Source: Euryarchaeota archaeon UBA181
Lineage (GTDB): Archaea > Thermoplasmatota > Poseidoniia > Poseidoniales > Thalassarchaeaceae
Length of the DNA: 15,427 nucleotides
Direction of reading: 5' to 3'
Assembly: GCA_002496725.1 (NCBI GenBank)
Contig: DALI01000037.1
Coordinates: 1 to 15,427 of the forward strand
This document shows positions 1-7,300 of the stretch, piece after piece. The notes beneath the pieces are model-generated. The model saw nothing but the letters and a program-made list of their open reading frames with translations. It made no database searches and was not told where the DNA came from. A program made the translations under genes and the position numbers. The stretch's first letter is position 1; every line of letters begins with the position of its first letter.

Positions 1-538
1 GACCTTGGCCCTGACCTTGTCCTTCTCCTTCGCCACCTTCTCCAGGCTCTGCGTCAGATTGGCCGTCTCCTTCTCCGCCTTCGTAATCTGGATCGTAGGC
101 ATCAGGTATTCCATCGCCGTCCGAATCAGATGACGAGCCGTCATTGGGGTCGTTAGGGAACGGATCTGCTCCGTCCGCCACTCCATCGCCGTCGGTATCC
201 GCTGAGTTAGGGTTTGTGCCCGAAGCGTATTCCTGGCTATTGGTCAATCCATCCCCATCTGGATCTGCGTTGGCATCGCCTGCTGAGTTAGGATTCAGGC
301 CATAGGCCACTTCCCACCCATCAGGCAAACCATCGTTGTCCGTATCGGGGTTGTTCATATCGGTTCCTGCAGCTTGCTCCTCGGCATTGGTGAGTCCATC
401 ATTGTCCCAATCCGCACCACCATCTGAGGGGTCCAGTGGGTCAGAGCCATCGGCACTTACGCCGACGGAACCCGCCATCATAACAAGAAGCAGTGCAATT
501 AGCATGCTCGCGTTTTTCGTTTTCTGCATTTTCTTCAT
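1..538 (-). CDS. Secreted protein with thrombospondin type-3-like calcium-binding repeats (partial, C-terminus off window)
   Basis: Reading the minus strand from ATG at 538 gives an open frame of 179 codons that leaves the window without a stop. Residues 1-8 are Lys-rich, residues about 11-27 are hydrophobic and are followed by VSA-D, so a signal peptide cleaved near residue 29 is likely. The mature part carries five D-x-D-x-D-G loops at residues 43-48, 65-70, 92-97, 114-119 and 138-143, with NPNSA/GTNP spacers typical of thrombospondin type-3-like repeats, which bind calcium outside the cell. From about residue 153 the chain becomes an acidic Gly/Glu/Gln linker (GEGEGQGQGQG), so a further domain may lie beyond the edge. 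The start is uncertain: ATG 538 has a GGAG only 2 nt upstream, while ATG 529 would have 11 nt spacing and still keeps the signal peptide. The gene follows the zinc-ribbon gene on the same strand after about 300 nt. The exact role is unknown. Confidence 0.85.
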   Translation of the reverse strand, partial: MKKMQKTKNASMLIALLLVMMAGSVGVSADGSDPLDPSDGGADWDNDGLTNAEEQAAGTDMNNPDTDNDGLPDGWEVAYGLNPNSAGDANADPDGDGLTNSQEYASGTNPNSADTDGDGVADGADPFPNDPNDGSSSDSDGDGIPDAYDPDYEGGEGDGQSDAEPGEGGEGEGQGQGQG

Positions 539-555
539 ATCTCCAAATTCAGTTT

Positions 556-574
556 AGAGAACCCGCTGTTCTCT
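556..574 (-). repeat. Hairpin copy 1 of a covarying pair
   Basis: A perfect 7-bp inverted repeat (AGAGAAC / GTTCTCT on the plus strand) surrounds a 5-nt loop CCGCT. It lies 17 nt upstream of the ATG at 538, so in a minus-strand transcript it would sit in the 5' leader just before the GGAG. The second copy at 772-790 has the same fold with a compensatory pair change. It could be an RNA stem or a dyad bound by a protein. Confidence 0.65.
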
Positions 575-660
575 CTTTCCAGAAAATGCTAGCGCTGGGA
601 TACCAGTCGCCAGAATATTTCCGGGAGTTCCGGATGTATTATTCGAACGAGAATTATTAG

Positions 661-666
661 TATATA
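661..666 (-). promoter_or_regulatory. Possible TATA box for the calcium-loop protein gene
   Basis: TATATA lies in an AT-rich stretch. If used on the minus strand, transcription would start roughly at 635-640, giving a leader of about 100 nt before ATG 538. The call rests only on base composition and position, and the gene could instead be reached by read-through from upstream. Confidence 0.25.
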
Positions 667-771
667 CAAGACTGAAAAACGCTTTACTAAACGTCATTTT
701 ATTATTCCAGTACTCGTTGTAAACTTCTTCTCGTTCCTCCATTATCTTCATCCAGTCTCACGGGCTTTCAT

Positions 772-790
772 AGGGAACCCACTGTTCCCT
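772..790 (-). repeat. Hairpin copy 2 of a covarying pair
   Basis: A perfect 7-bp inverted repeat (AGGGAAC / GTTCCCT on the plus strand) surrounds the loop CCACT. It lies about 50 nt past the stop of the zinc-ribbon gene, so it could end or stabilise that transcript, although no T-tract follows on the minus strand. Compared with copy 1, the third stem pair changes from A-T to G-C on both sides and one loop base differs. The 3' arm (CCTCT, 788-792) can also pair with AGAGG at 801-805, a competing stem. Confidence 0.6.
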
Positions 791-839
791 CTGCATTCTC
801 AGAGGCATGAATGATATTTCAATGGTTCCTGTGAAAGAT

Positions 840-1241
840 TCATGGAGTTAATCTTGATAATTCGGCTTTGAATCTAGCTGAACCGAGAAAATGTAGTACT
901 GGAGTAGCTAAAGTAGCGACTAGAAGCGTACCAAAGAATACTCCTGACCACAGCTCAATTCCCCTTCCCATGGTAAGGAAAAGAATCCATCCCGCACTGG
1001 TGAATGCAAGAGGACGAAATCTCTTACTGTACAATACGAGCCTAGCTCTTGCTACCTCATCACTGTAGTATTGAGGTGATTCTTCAGCTGTCACAAGACC
1101 GCTCTCAACCGCACAGCGTCCGCATATCAGGTAACGCGGCCCATTTCCACTAACGAAATGTGACTGGTTGTAAGTCTGATTGCATTTCCTACACGTTGGC
1201 ATGTATCTCATTACAACCAGTAGGCCTCCATCCTTCAACAC
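840..1241 (-). CDS. Small zinc-ribbon membrane protein, function unknown
   Basis: The frame encodes up to 133 residues. Two CxxC knuckles (C17/C20 in TCRKC and C40/C43 in ICGRC, numbered from the GTG start) form a probable zinc ribbon at the N-terminus. A short, partly charged linker (about 50-76) leads to two hydrophobic segments at about 77-91 and 96-118, probably membrane spans joined by a tight turn, with a short C-terminal tail. The GTG at 1241 overlaps the TAG stop of pabAB by one base (TAGTG), which suggests translational coupling. An ATG at 1211 is an alternative start that keeps the whole zinc ribbon; a GGAGG lies 13 nt before it. The position places the gene in the pab transcription unit, but nothing in the protein suggests a folate enzyme; co-transcription may be incidental. 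I do not recognise the family. Confidence 0.72.
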   Translation of the reverse strand: MLKDGGLLVVMRYMPTCRKCNQTYNQSHFVSGNGPRYLICGRCAVESGLVTAEESPQYYSDEVARARLVLYSKRFRPLAFTSAGWILFLTMGRGIELWSGVFFGTLLVATLATPVLHFLGSARFKAELSRLTP

Positions 1242-3538
1242 TACGGTTGTTTAACCTGTCTTTCCATTTGATGAGTAGCTAATTTCGGAACCTTCTGTAG
1301 GAATTCAGATAGTAATTCACGGCCACGTGGACTACCAACTGACTCAGGATGAAACTGAATACCGTCAATGGGCAGGATATCGTGTGTTAGTCCCATAATC
1401 AGATCTCCTGTTTCATCCCATGAATTAGGAATCAAGTCACCTTCTCTCTGTTCAAGTACCAAACTATTGTACCTCATCATGATCAATTCTCTAGGGAGCC
1501 CTCTGAATATACCAGTCCCATCATTGCGAATTACCGAGGGTACTCCATGAACAGGCCCTCTGGGAGATTGAATTAATTTCCACCCATCTGCCACACCTAG
1601 GGCCTGATGCCCTAAGCACAATCCTAGAACTGGGATATGCCTGCCGTCCGAGATTAGTTCACCGGAGATGCTCCTCTTAGCAAGCTCCATCGTAAGGGGA
1701 TATGATTCTGGTCTTGACGGGCCAGGTCCGAGTATTATTCTATCCGGTGAGATTTTCTCAAGTATCTCATCCAAAAACTGGGAAGGGCTCTCCAAAAGGC
1801 TCGATTTACCCTGGATAATTATGATGTTAGATCCCAGAGATGACATCTCCTCTGCAATATTCCGGGTGAATGAATCCAAGTTATCGACTAGCAAAGTACA
1901 GTTTTCTAACCTTTCACAGGGATAATCCACAATTAATCCATATTTGCTCCCCGCTTCTTTTCTTCCAGGCATGAGAGACTGCACGACAGGTGCCTCCTCC
2001 GGAATAGAAAAAATTCCTATACTCCTCTCTGGCAAATCTTTGTCTGAAAAGCCAGTCCTGAATCCCCAAGCAGACTCAGTTACGGCAGCGGCCTTCCAAC
2101 GAGCCTCCTCAACTTCTTCAGCAGGGGTAGAGCCAATCACTATACCTCCACCGGCCTGTACAGTAGCATGCCATTTTTCAGGACCAGAATGTGCTTCCAA
2201 AGTTCTGATCAAAATATTCCAGTCAGCAATCCCATGACCCCTGTGAATATGTCCTATGGATCCAGTCCAAGCCCCCCTGGGACTTCCCTCCAGCTCATTG
2301 ATAGCTGCTAAGGTGACTGTTTTGGGACATCCAGTAATCGAACCCCCTGGAAACATTGATGCGGTAACTTCGGACGTGGAGAATAGGGAATCAAGCTCAC
2401 CCTCAATCCCACTTACAAGATGTTGAACATTCGAGAGCGCCTCTATTCTCCAACCAGACCAATGAACGGTTCCAGGACTACACACCCTACTGAGATCATG
2501 TCTCTCAAGGTCGACTAGCATTAGGTGTTCGGAAAGCTCCTTCTCACTGGTAACCATCTCCATCCTCAGAGAATGATCATCATAATCATTCTCGCCCCTC
2601 TTCCTCGTCCCCTTGATTGGCCTTGTTCTGACAATTCCACTATCCAGTTCTACTAATCTTTCAGGACTCGATGAAGCTACTGACCATCCGAGATCCGATA
2701 TCATCATCCATGATGAGAAAGGTGCAGGATTTGAACGAGAAAGCAGTAGGAAAGAATCCCATGGCAGACCAGGCATCTCACCCTTCCATTTTCTGCCATA
2801 ATTTACCTGATACAGATTTCCTCCCATTATTCCCTCCCTCACTCTTGAGATCTTTCGTGCATGCGCTGAATCACTTTCACTATCTGGTACAGAATCAGAT
2901 TTCGGTGTTTCTGGAATTTGACATCCATCTATTTCTGGTAAATCCAAATCCAACCATGGGTGCCCCTCAAGTGCAACTACACAAATTTCTTCACTCTCTC
3001 TATCGTGAATAATCCATGCATCGGCTCTCCAGAGTACTCCCAGAACTGTTCCCGGTAGGGGGGAATTTGAGAGCCTAATTGGAACTGACCACTTAGATAA
3101 ATCATAACCTAGTATACCGCAAAAACCTCCTGGATGGAATGGAATTTCCGAATCATAACTTGCCGTGATTTCGAAATCACTAACTCGAGATAGTGAATCA
3201 GCAAGATTAACACATCTAATTTCTTCAAAGGTTTTCCACCTCTCCCCTTCCTTCCTTTGGATTAGTAGAATGAGAGGAGAGGGGACTTCTAACGAAACTT
3301 CTCCCTCAAGAGCTGACAAAAAACCTCTCTCATATTCCGCTTCTGGCTCTACCATCAATATACGGATACTATCGATGGACGGTAGTAGAGATCTCCTGGA
3401 AAGATCCGTCAATGGTCCTCCGGAGTGTAGAAGCAACTCATCTTCAATGGATCCTTCTTCTCTGAGTTTACTCAGTAGATCAATAAGGCAATCCTCTCGG
3501 TTCGAGGAACCCAATATCTTCCAAGTCGAAAATGTCAT
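1241..3538 (-). CDS. pabAB: Aminodeoxychorismate synthase, fused PabB-PabA (component I + glutamine amidotransferase)
   Basis: This 765-residue fusion makes 4-amino-4-deoxychorismate from chorismate and glutamine. Residues about 1-490 are the chorismate-binding component I: GNLYQVNYG (240-248), SSSPERL (289-295), TRPIKGTRKRG (305-315), VDLERHDLSRV (342-352) and FPGGSITGCPK (396-406), with GGGIVIGSTP near 463-472. K309 in PIKGT matters: PabB enzymes carry this nucleophilic lysine, whereas anthranilate synthase TrpE has PIAGT. This favours the 4-aminobenzoate assignment. After a linker (about 491-545) comes a class I glutamine amidotransferase: VDNLDSFTRN (551-560), GPGPSRP, nucleophile C641 in GLCLGHQ, and H730/E732 in QFHPES, so the triad is intact and ammonia supply should be internal. 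The ATG at 3538 overlaps the stop of the upstream pabC-like gene (ATGA). The component I-first order is the reverse of the PabA-PabB fusions common in plants and fungi. An anthranilate synthase is the main alternative, judged less likely. Confidence 0.92.
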   Translation of the reverse strand: MTFSTWKILGSSNREDCLIDLLSKLREEGSIEDELLLHSGGPLTDLSRRSLLPSIDSIRILMVEPEAEYERGFLSALEGEVSLEVPSPLILLIQRKEGERWKTFEEIRCVNLADSLSRVSDFEITASYDSEIPFHPGGFCGILGYDLSKWSVPIRLSNSPLPGTVLGVLWRADAWIIHDRESEEICVVALEGHPWLDLDLPEIDGCQIPETPKSDSVPDSESDSAHARKISRVREGIMGGNLYQVNYGRKWKGEMPGLPWDSFLLLSRSNPAPFSSWMMISDLGWSVASSSPERLVELDSGIVRTRPIKGTRKRGENDYDDHSLRMEMVTSEKELSEHLMLVDLERHDLSRVCSPGTVHWSGWRIEALSNVQHLVSGIEGELDSLFSTSEVTASMFPGGSITGCPKTVTLAAINELEGSPRGAWTGSIGHIHRGHGIADWNILIRTLEAHSGPEKWHATVQAGGGIVIGSTPAEEVEEARWKAAAVTESAWGFRTGFSDKDLPERSIGIFSIPEEAPVVQSLMPGRKEAGSKYGLIVDYPCERLENCTLLVDNLDSFTRNIAEEMSSLGSNIIIIQGKSSLLESPSQFLDEILEKISPDRIILGPGPSRPESYPLTMELAKRSISGELISDGRHIPVLGLCLGHQALGVADGWKLIQSPRGPVHGVPSVIRNDGTGIFRGLPRELIMMRYNSLVLEQREGDLIPNSWDETGDLIMGLTHDILPIDGIQFHPESVGSPRGRELLSEFLQKVPKLATHQMERQVKQP

Positions 3539-4320
3539 TTCTTACCCTCATTAATCCTACCTGTGGATATCAGTCTCTCCGACCATCCCTCTTTAGCCGC
3601 GGAATATAATCGTCCCTTTGGCGTTCCTATTCTCCTTCCATCTATCAGTCCCAGAGATTTGATGCCCATTCCACTACCACAGACTATCATTTCAGATGCC
3701 CTCGTAATCATTCCCAATGTAATCTTCGCCGCTCTAACTGGTATTCCCGAATTCTCTAGAAATGGTCTGATTACTTGTAGTGAAATAGAGTCAAGAGCAC
3801 CATCACTATGTCGTGGATGATATGCTACGCCATCAAGATCTAGGAGTAGTGGAGCGCATCGATCTCCATCAATGAGGCACTCATCTTCAAAGAGAAGTCC
3901 AACGTCAGCTCCATTACTTATGGCAACTTCTCTAGCATCACGATATGGCTGGTAGTCTCCATGTTTGGTTCCTCTAATGCCTTCTTCCCATTTGGGGGCG
4001 CTTAGAGAGATAGCCGACAGAGGCGTCTCTGGCCAACTCCTGTTTACCGACCCCTCTAAAGTGACCTCTCCATCAGAGGTTAGTTTAACGATAAGTAGGT
4101 AAGGATCCTGTTCAGGATTATCATTTCGTTCATTCGGAGGGCTTATTTTCTCTAACTTAGAGAAGACCTGTTCCAATATATTAGAAGGGCATTCTATGCC
4201 CAATTTCTCTGCATGCTTGTGGATTCTTTCAATGTGAAGGTTCGCAGAGACAAGGGAATCTGCCCCATCCCAACCAATGGCCGACCAAACCAAGGATTCG
4301 GGACCCTTCGAAGCAGTCAT
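3535..4320 (-). CDS. pabC: Aminotransferase class IV protein, probable 4-amino-4-deoxychorismate lyase
   Basis: The 261-residue product has the length and motif order of fold-type IV PLP enzymes. LHIERIHKHAEKLGI (28-42) matches the N-terminal Arg/His segment; GTKHGDYQPYRDAREVA (117-133) holds the expected PLP lysine at K119; GADVGLLFEDECLIDG (137-152) matches the strand before the cofactor-binding acid, although the usual EG is DG here. TLGMITRASE near 202-211 corresponds to the GVTR phosphate-binding turn. In the family such proteins include PabC, branched-chain aminotransferase and D-amino-acid transaminase. The adjacent synthase makes the PabC substrate, and the genes share an ATGA overlap, so lyase activity releasing pyruvate and 4-aminobenzoate is the best inference. 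The ATG at 4320 begins 41 nt after the giant gene stops; only a weak GAGAG precedes it. Whether it has its own promoter or depends on read-through is not clear. Confidence 0.85.
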   Translation of the reverse strand: MTASKGPESLVWSAIGWDGADSLVSANLHIERIHKHAEKLGIECPSNILEQVFSKLEKISPPNERNDNPEQDPYLLIVKLTSDGEVTLEGSVNRSWPETPLSAISLSAPKWEEGIRGTKHGDYQPYRDAREVAISNGADVGLLFEDECLIDGDRCAPLLLDLDGVAYHPRHSDGALDSISLQVIRPFLENSGIPVRAAKITLGMITRASEMIVCGSGMGIKSLGLIDGRRIGTPKGRLYSAAKEGWSERLISTGRINEGKK

Positions 4321-4361
4321 AGCTCTCGTTGGCGGCTAATGGATTCAAGTCCTTCTATTGT

Positions 4362-7300
4362 TCAGAGTATTTCATCGATAAATGATGAGTCTATATCGTC
4401 GTCATCGTCTAGTCCATCCGCAAGGTCGTCCAATCCCTCGATGTCTAGGTCATCAGCTAGGTCATCAAGGTCATCTATATCCAAATCCCCTTCTTCAATT
4501 CCAAGGAGCTCATCAACCACTTCGTTCGAGGCTTCAACTTGAATACCAGTGTATTCTCCTCCAATAGGCTGTACGAATGATTCCTCTCCCAGTCCATCAT
4601 AACTCACAGGCGATGAATCAGGCTCGGTCCTGAATTCATCCGATGACACCTCAATATCATCCAATCCAAACTCCTCATCATCACTTAGTCCGGAAGACTC
4701 TCTCATCATCTGCTCTTCCAGCTCAACTTCCAAAGCTCCCATTTCCCAAGGCTGAGGGGCAGAGTCCTTTCGAGGTCTGATGAATAGGACAGCTCCAGCA
4801 AGAATCATCAGAGCTGATATAACTCCAATTAGAGTGTTCATATCTCCGTTCATTAGTTGTTCTATCCACGACGCTCCTTCTTCCCCCTCTTCGCCATCCG
4901 TCGAACCAAACGAGCTTTCTGACCAAGGTAGTATTTCCAAGGGGTCAACGGCTAATCTATTGACCTCTCCATCAAATGCTACTACGACGGTCCAATGGGA
5001 TACGGTATTGTCCAATGAAGAGCCATCAAGCTCATTCATTATCAAAAGATTGCCAACTATTTCTGTCACGATTCCATCCGTCAAAGAGCCAACTTGTGTG
5101 GCATTCCTGACATCTTCAAATGGGTCTAGACTAACGAATACTCGATATGACTCAACTTGAGGATCTTGACTAAGGTCCCATGTAATGTCAATCTGAGATC
5201 CTGAACTGTCCCAGTATCCCCGAACCCCGGTTACCTCAGGTAGATGCAGGCCAGGGTCCAAACTGTTCTCATCAACTAGGGCAATTGATGACGTTCTTAG
5301 GTTTGTTAGCCATGAATTACCTGATGAATCCACAGGAACAACTGCCACCCATGTCATAATCGATGGAGCGAGACTCCTTCCATCAGACAGTGTCTCTATA
5401 ATTAATGGGAGTTCAGAGTTCCTATCTACTATCATTACGGGCTCCATGTTACTTGCATCAGCGAAAGGAACTACATCAGCAAAAATCAGATATTCGTACA
5501 AGTCAGATGCCACACTCTCTTGGAACGTCACATACATCCCATCCCCATCGTCATCAAGCCTCTCTTCTAGAATCGGAGGAACAAGCCTGTCAGGGGGAGT
5601 AATATCTCCTCTGTTATCTACAGGAGTGACAATTGAGATATGATCATCTAGACCAGTCAGGTGGACATTTCCTTTGATATCATGAATCGTTACAGCAACA
5701 TATAGGGGTATATCTGGCCTGATGGGAGATACTACTAGGGAATCAATTGTATTTCCATACATGGCCTCTTCGATCGTCATCTGTAGTTGCAGAACCCCTC
5801 CTATCTGTCTCTGATCAACGACAATGAGATTGCAAGAAGCCGAATTGTTATCGCAATTCTCACTCAAATCACTCAAATCATTTAGTGGGTAATCAGAGAC
5901 CCACACCGTGTAGAAGCTGAAGTCAGGAGCAGTTGAACGATTCCATACAATATCGATCTTACTTCCATCGTCCTCTGGATGATCCCATGCAATGAGTCCC
6001 TCTGCCCTTTCTGGTGCATTTGCAGACCCTTCTTGATCAATTTCTGACGTGGCCTCAACAACGAGAACAGTATCGACGTTTTCATTGCCCCAGTCGTCAG
6101 ACGCAACTACCCCTATCCAATATGTCACTCCATCTTGAAGTGGAGAAGAACCGAGCGAGTCTATCACCACTTGATCTGTTGAGCAATCGGGCACATATTC
6201 TGCCACGGGCCACCCATCCACTGTGCTGGGCGGCTGCCACCCAGAAGCAGGAAGGGCGTAAATGGTGTAGAAAGAGCAGTCATCTTCAGCATTTATATCC
6301 CAAGTGACTTCAATTCTGCCTCCCTCATCATCGGGAACATCTTGTGCTTGGGTTCCCATAATCATCGAGGGGGCTATACCATCATTTAGCCCACCAGCTG
6401 TTGTCACAGGTCCGAAAAGAGTCACATTGGTAGGATCGAACTGACCAGAGAAATCGACACAAGCCGCTGCGAACCAGTAGACTCCCTGGGGAGCGAGCTC
6501 AATCACAGTAGTATTACCCGATGAATAGGGTATATCCACTTCACCCGTTAGGGCAATAGCGTTGCTTATTTCCTGCTCCGCAGCCCAAATCCTGGTGAAG
6601 CCTGGATCTAACTCCTCACACATCGACCATTCGACAACAATAGTTCCAGCTGTGCCACCCGAGATAGCCGAAGCCTCTAGCCAATTAGGAGGACTGGGCA
6701 TCTCATCAGTCGGGGTAGCTGTTCCAGGCCATGCCATGGCATCCCCCAATGTCCCATCTGGATATTCTAAAGCTATGGCAATACGATACACTCTGTCATC
6801 GTACAAAGGTTCGGAAGTACCATAATTGTCTGCTTCAGTTACCATTACTGAAGTCTGAGACCAGAATGGTATACTGATGTAAGTAGAGAAGTCATCGAGC
6901 TCGTCTTCACTAGGATTCCACTCCTCTCTTCCAGTAGCATCCCAAACGAAAATCCTATACCCGTTCCAAGCAGCATCTTCAGCTGGTAGCCAAGAAGCCT
7001 CGAGAACGCCCCCACCATCATTAGGGCGATCGGTTAGATTGACTATGGTAGTTGGGACTTCCACTCTCTCCCAATCATAAGTTACCCGTACCTTCAGCTT
7101 ACCGTCATTTGGAGATTGGAGTTGAATATGTGCCTCAGCAGAAGAGTATCCGGGGCCTACTTGGGATATAGCCGACTGGAAAGCCGATTGAATTCCCGGG
7201 TTAATCATCTGCATGTCCCAGTTTCCAGAGTAATTTAGCACGGAAGATCTAGCCCATACCCAAGCTCCCGTCTCTGGGGATGAAAGGGTCATTGCCATGG

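Larger units (their letters stand above)
539..839. other. Intergenic region with two hairpins and a possible promoter
   Basis: This 301-nt gap lies between the minus-strand zinc-ribbon gene and the minus-strand calcium-loop gene. It is AT-rich in its middle. It holds two related hairpins (556-574 and 772-790) and a TATATA at 661-666 that could be an archaeal TATA box for the gene starting at 538; that would give a 5' leader of about 100 nt containing the first hairpin. A 65-codon minus-strand frame (554-751) fills much of the gap, but its protein has no recognisable domain and it ends inside the hairpin, so I do not call it a gene. No tRNA-like fold was seen. Confidence 0.6.

Noticed and set aside
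1..60. Short repetitive DNA at the left edge, looking like a tandem repeat
   Set aside because: It is explained by the coding of the Gly/Glu/Gln linker of the secreted protein.
554..751. 65-codon minus-strand frame between the zinc-ribbon and calcium-loop genes
   Set aside because: No recognisable domain, no ribosome binding site, unusual composition, and its stop falls within the hairpin at 556-574. It is more likely leader and regulatory sequence.
556..790. Small transposable element (MITE) bounded by the two hairpins
   Set aside because: The hairpins are direct copies of a self-complementary unit rather than terminal inverted repeats of one element, no target-site duplication is visible, and the interior shows no transposase remnant. 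It cannot be fully excluded without other genomic copies.
1241..3538. Anthranilate synthase TrpEG fusion
   Set aside because: The component I motif reads PIKGT with lysine, not the PIAGT of TrpE, and a PabC-like gene is fused to it by overlap; 4-aminobenzoate synthesis fits better.
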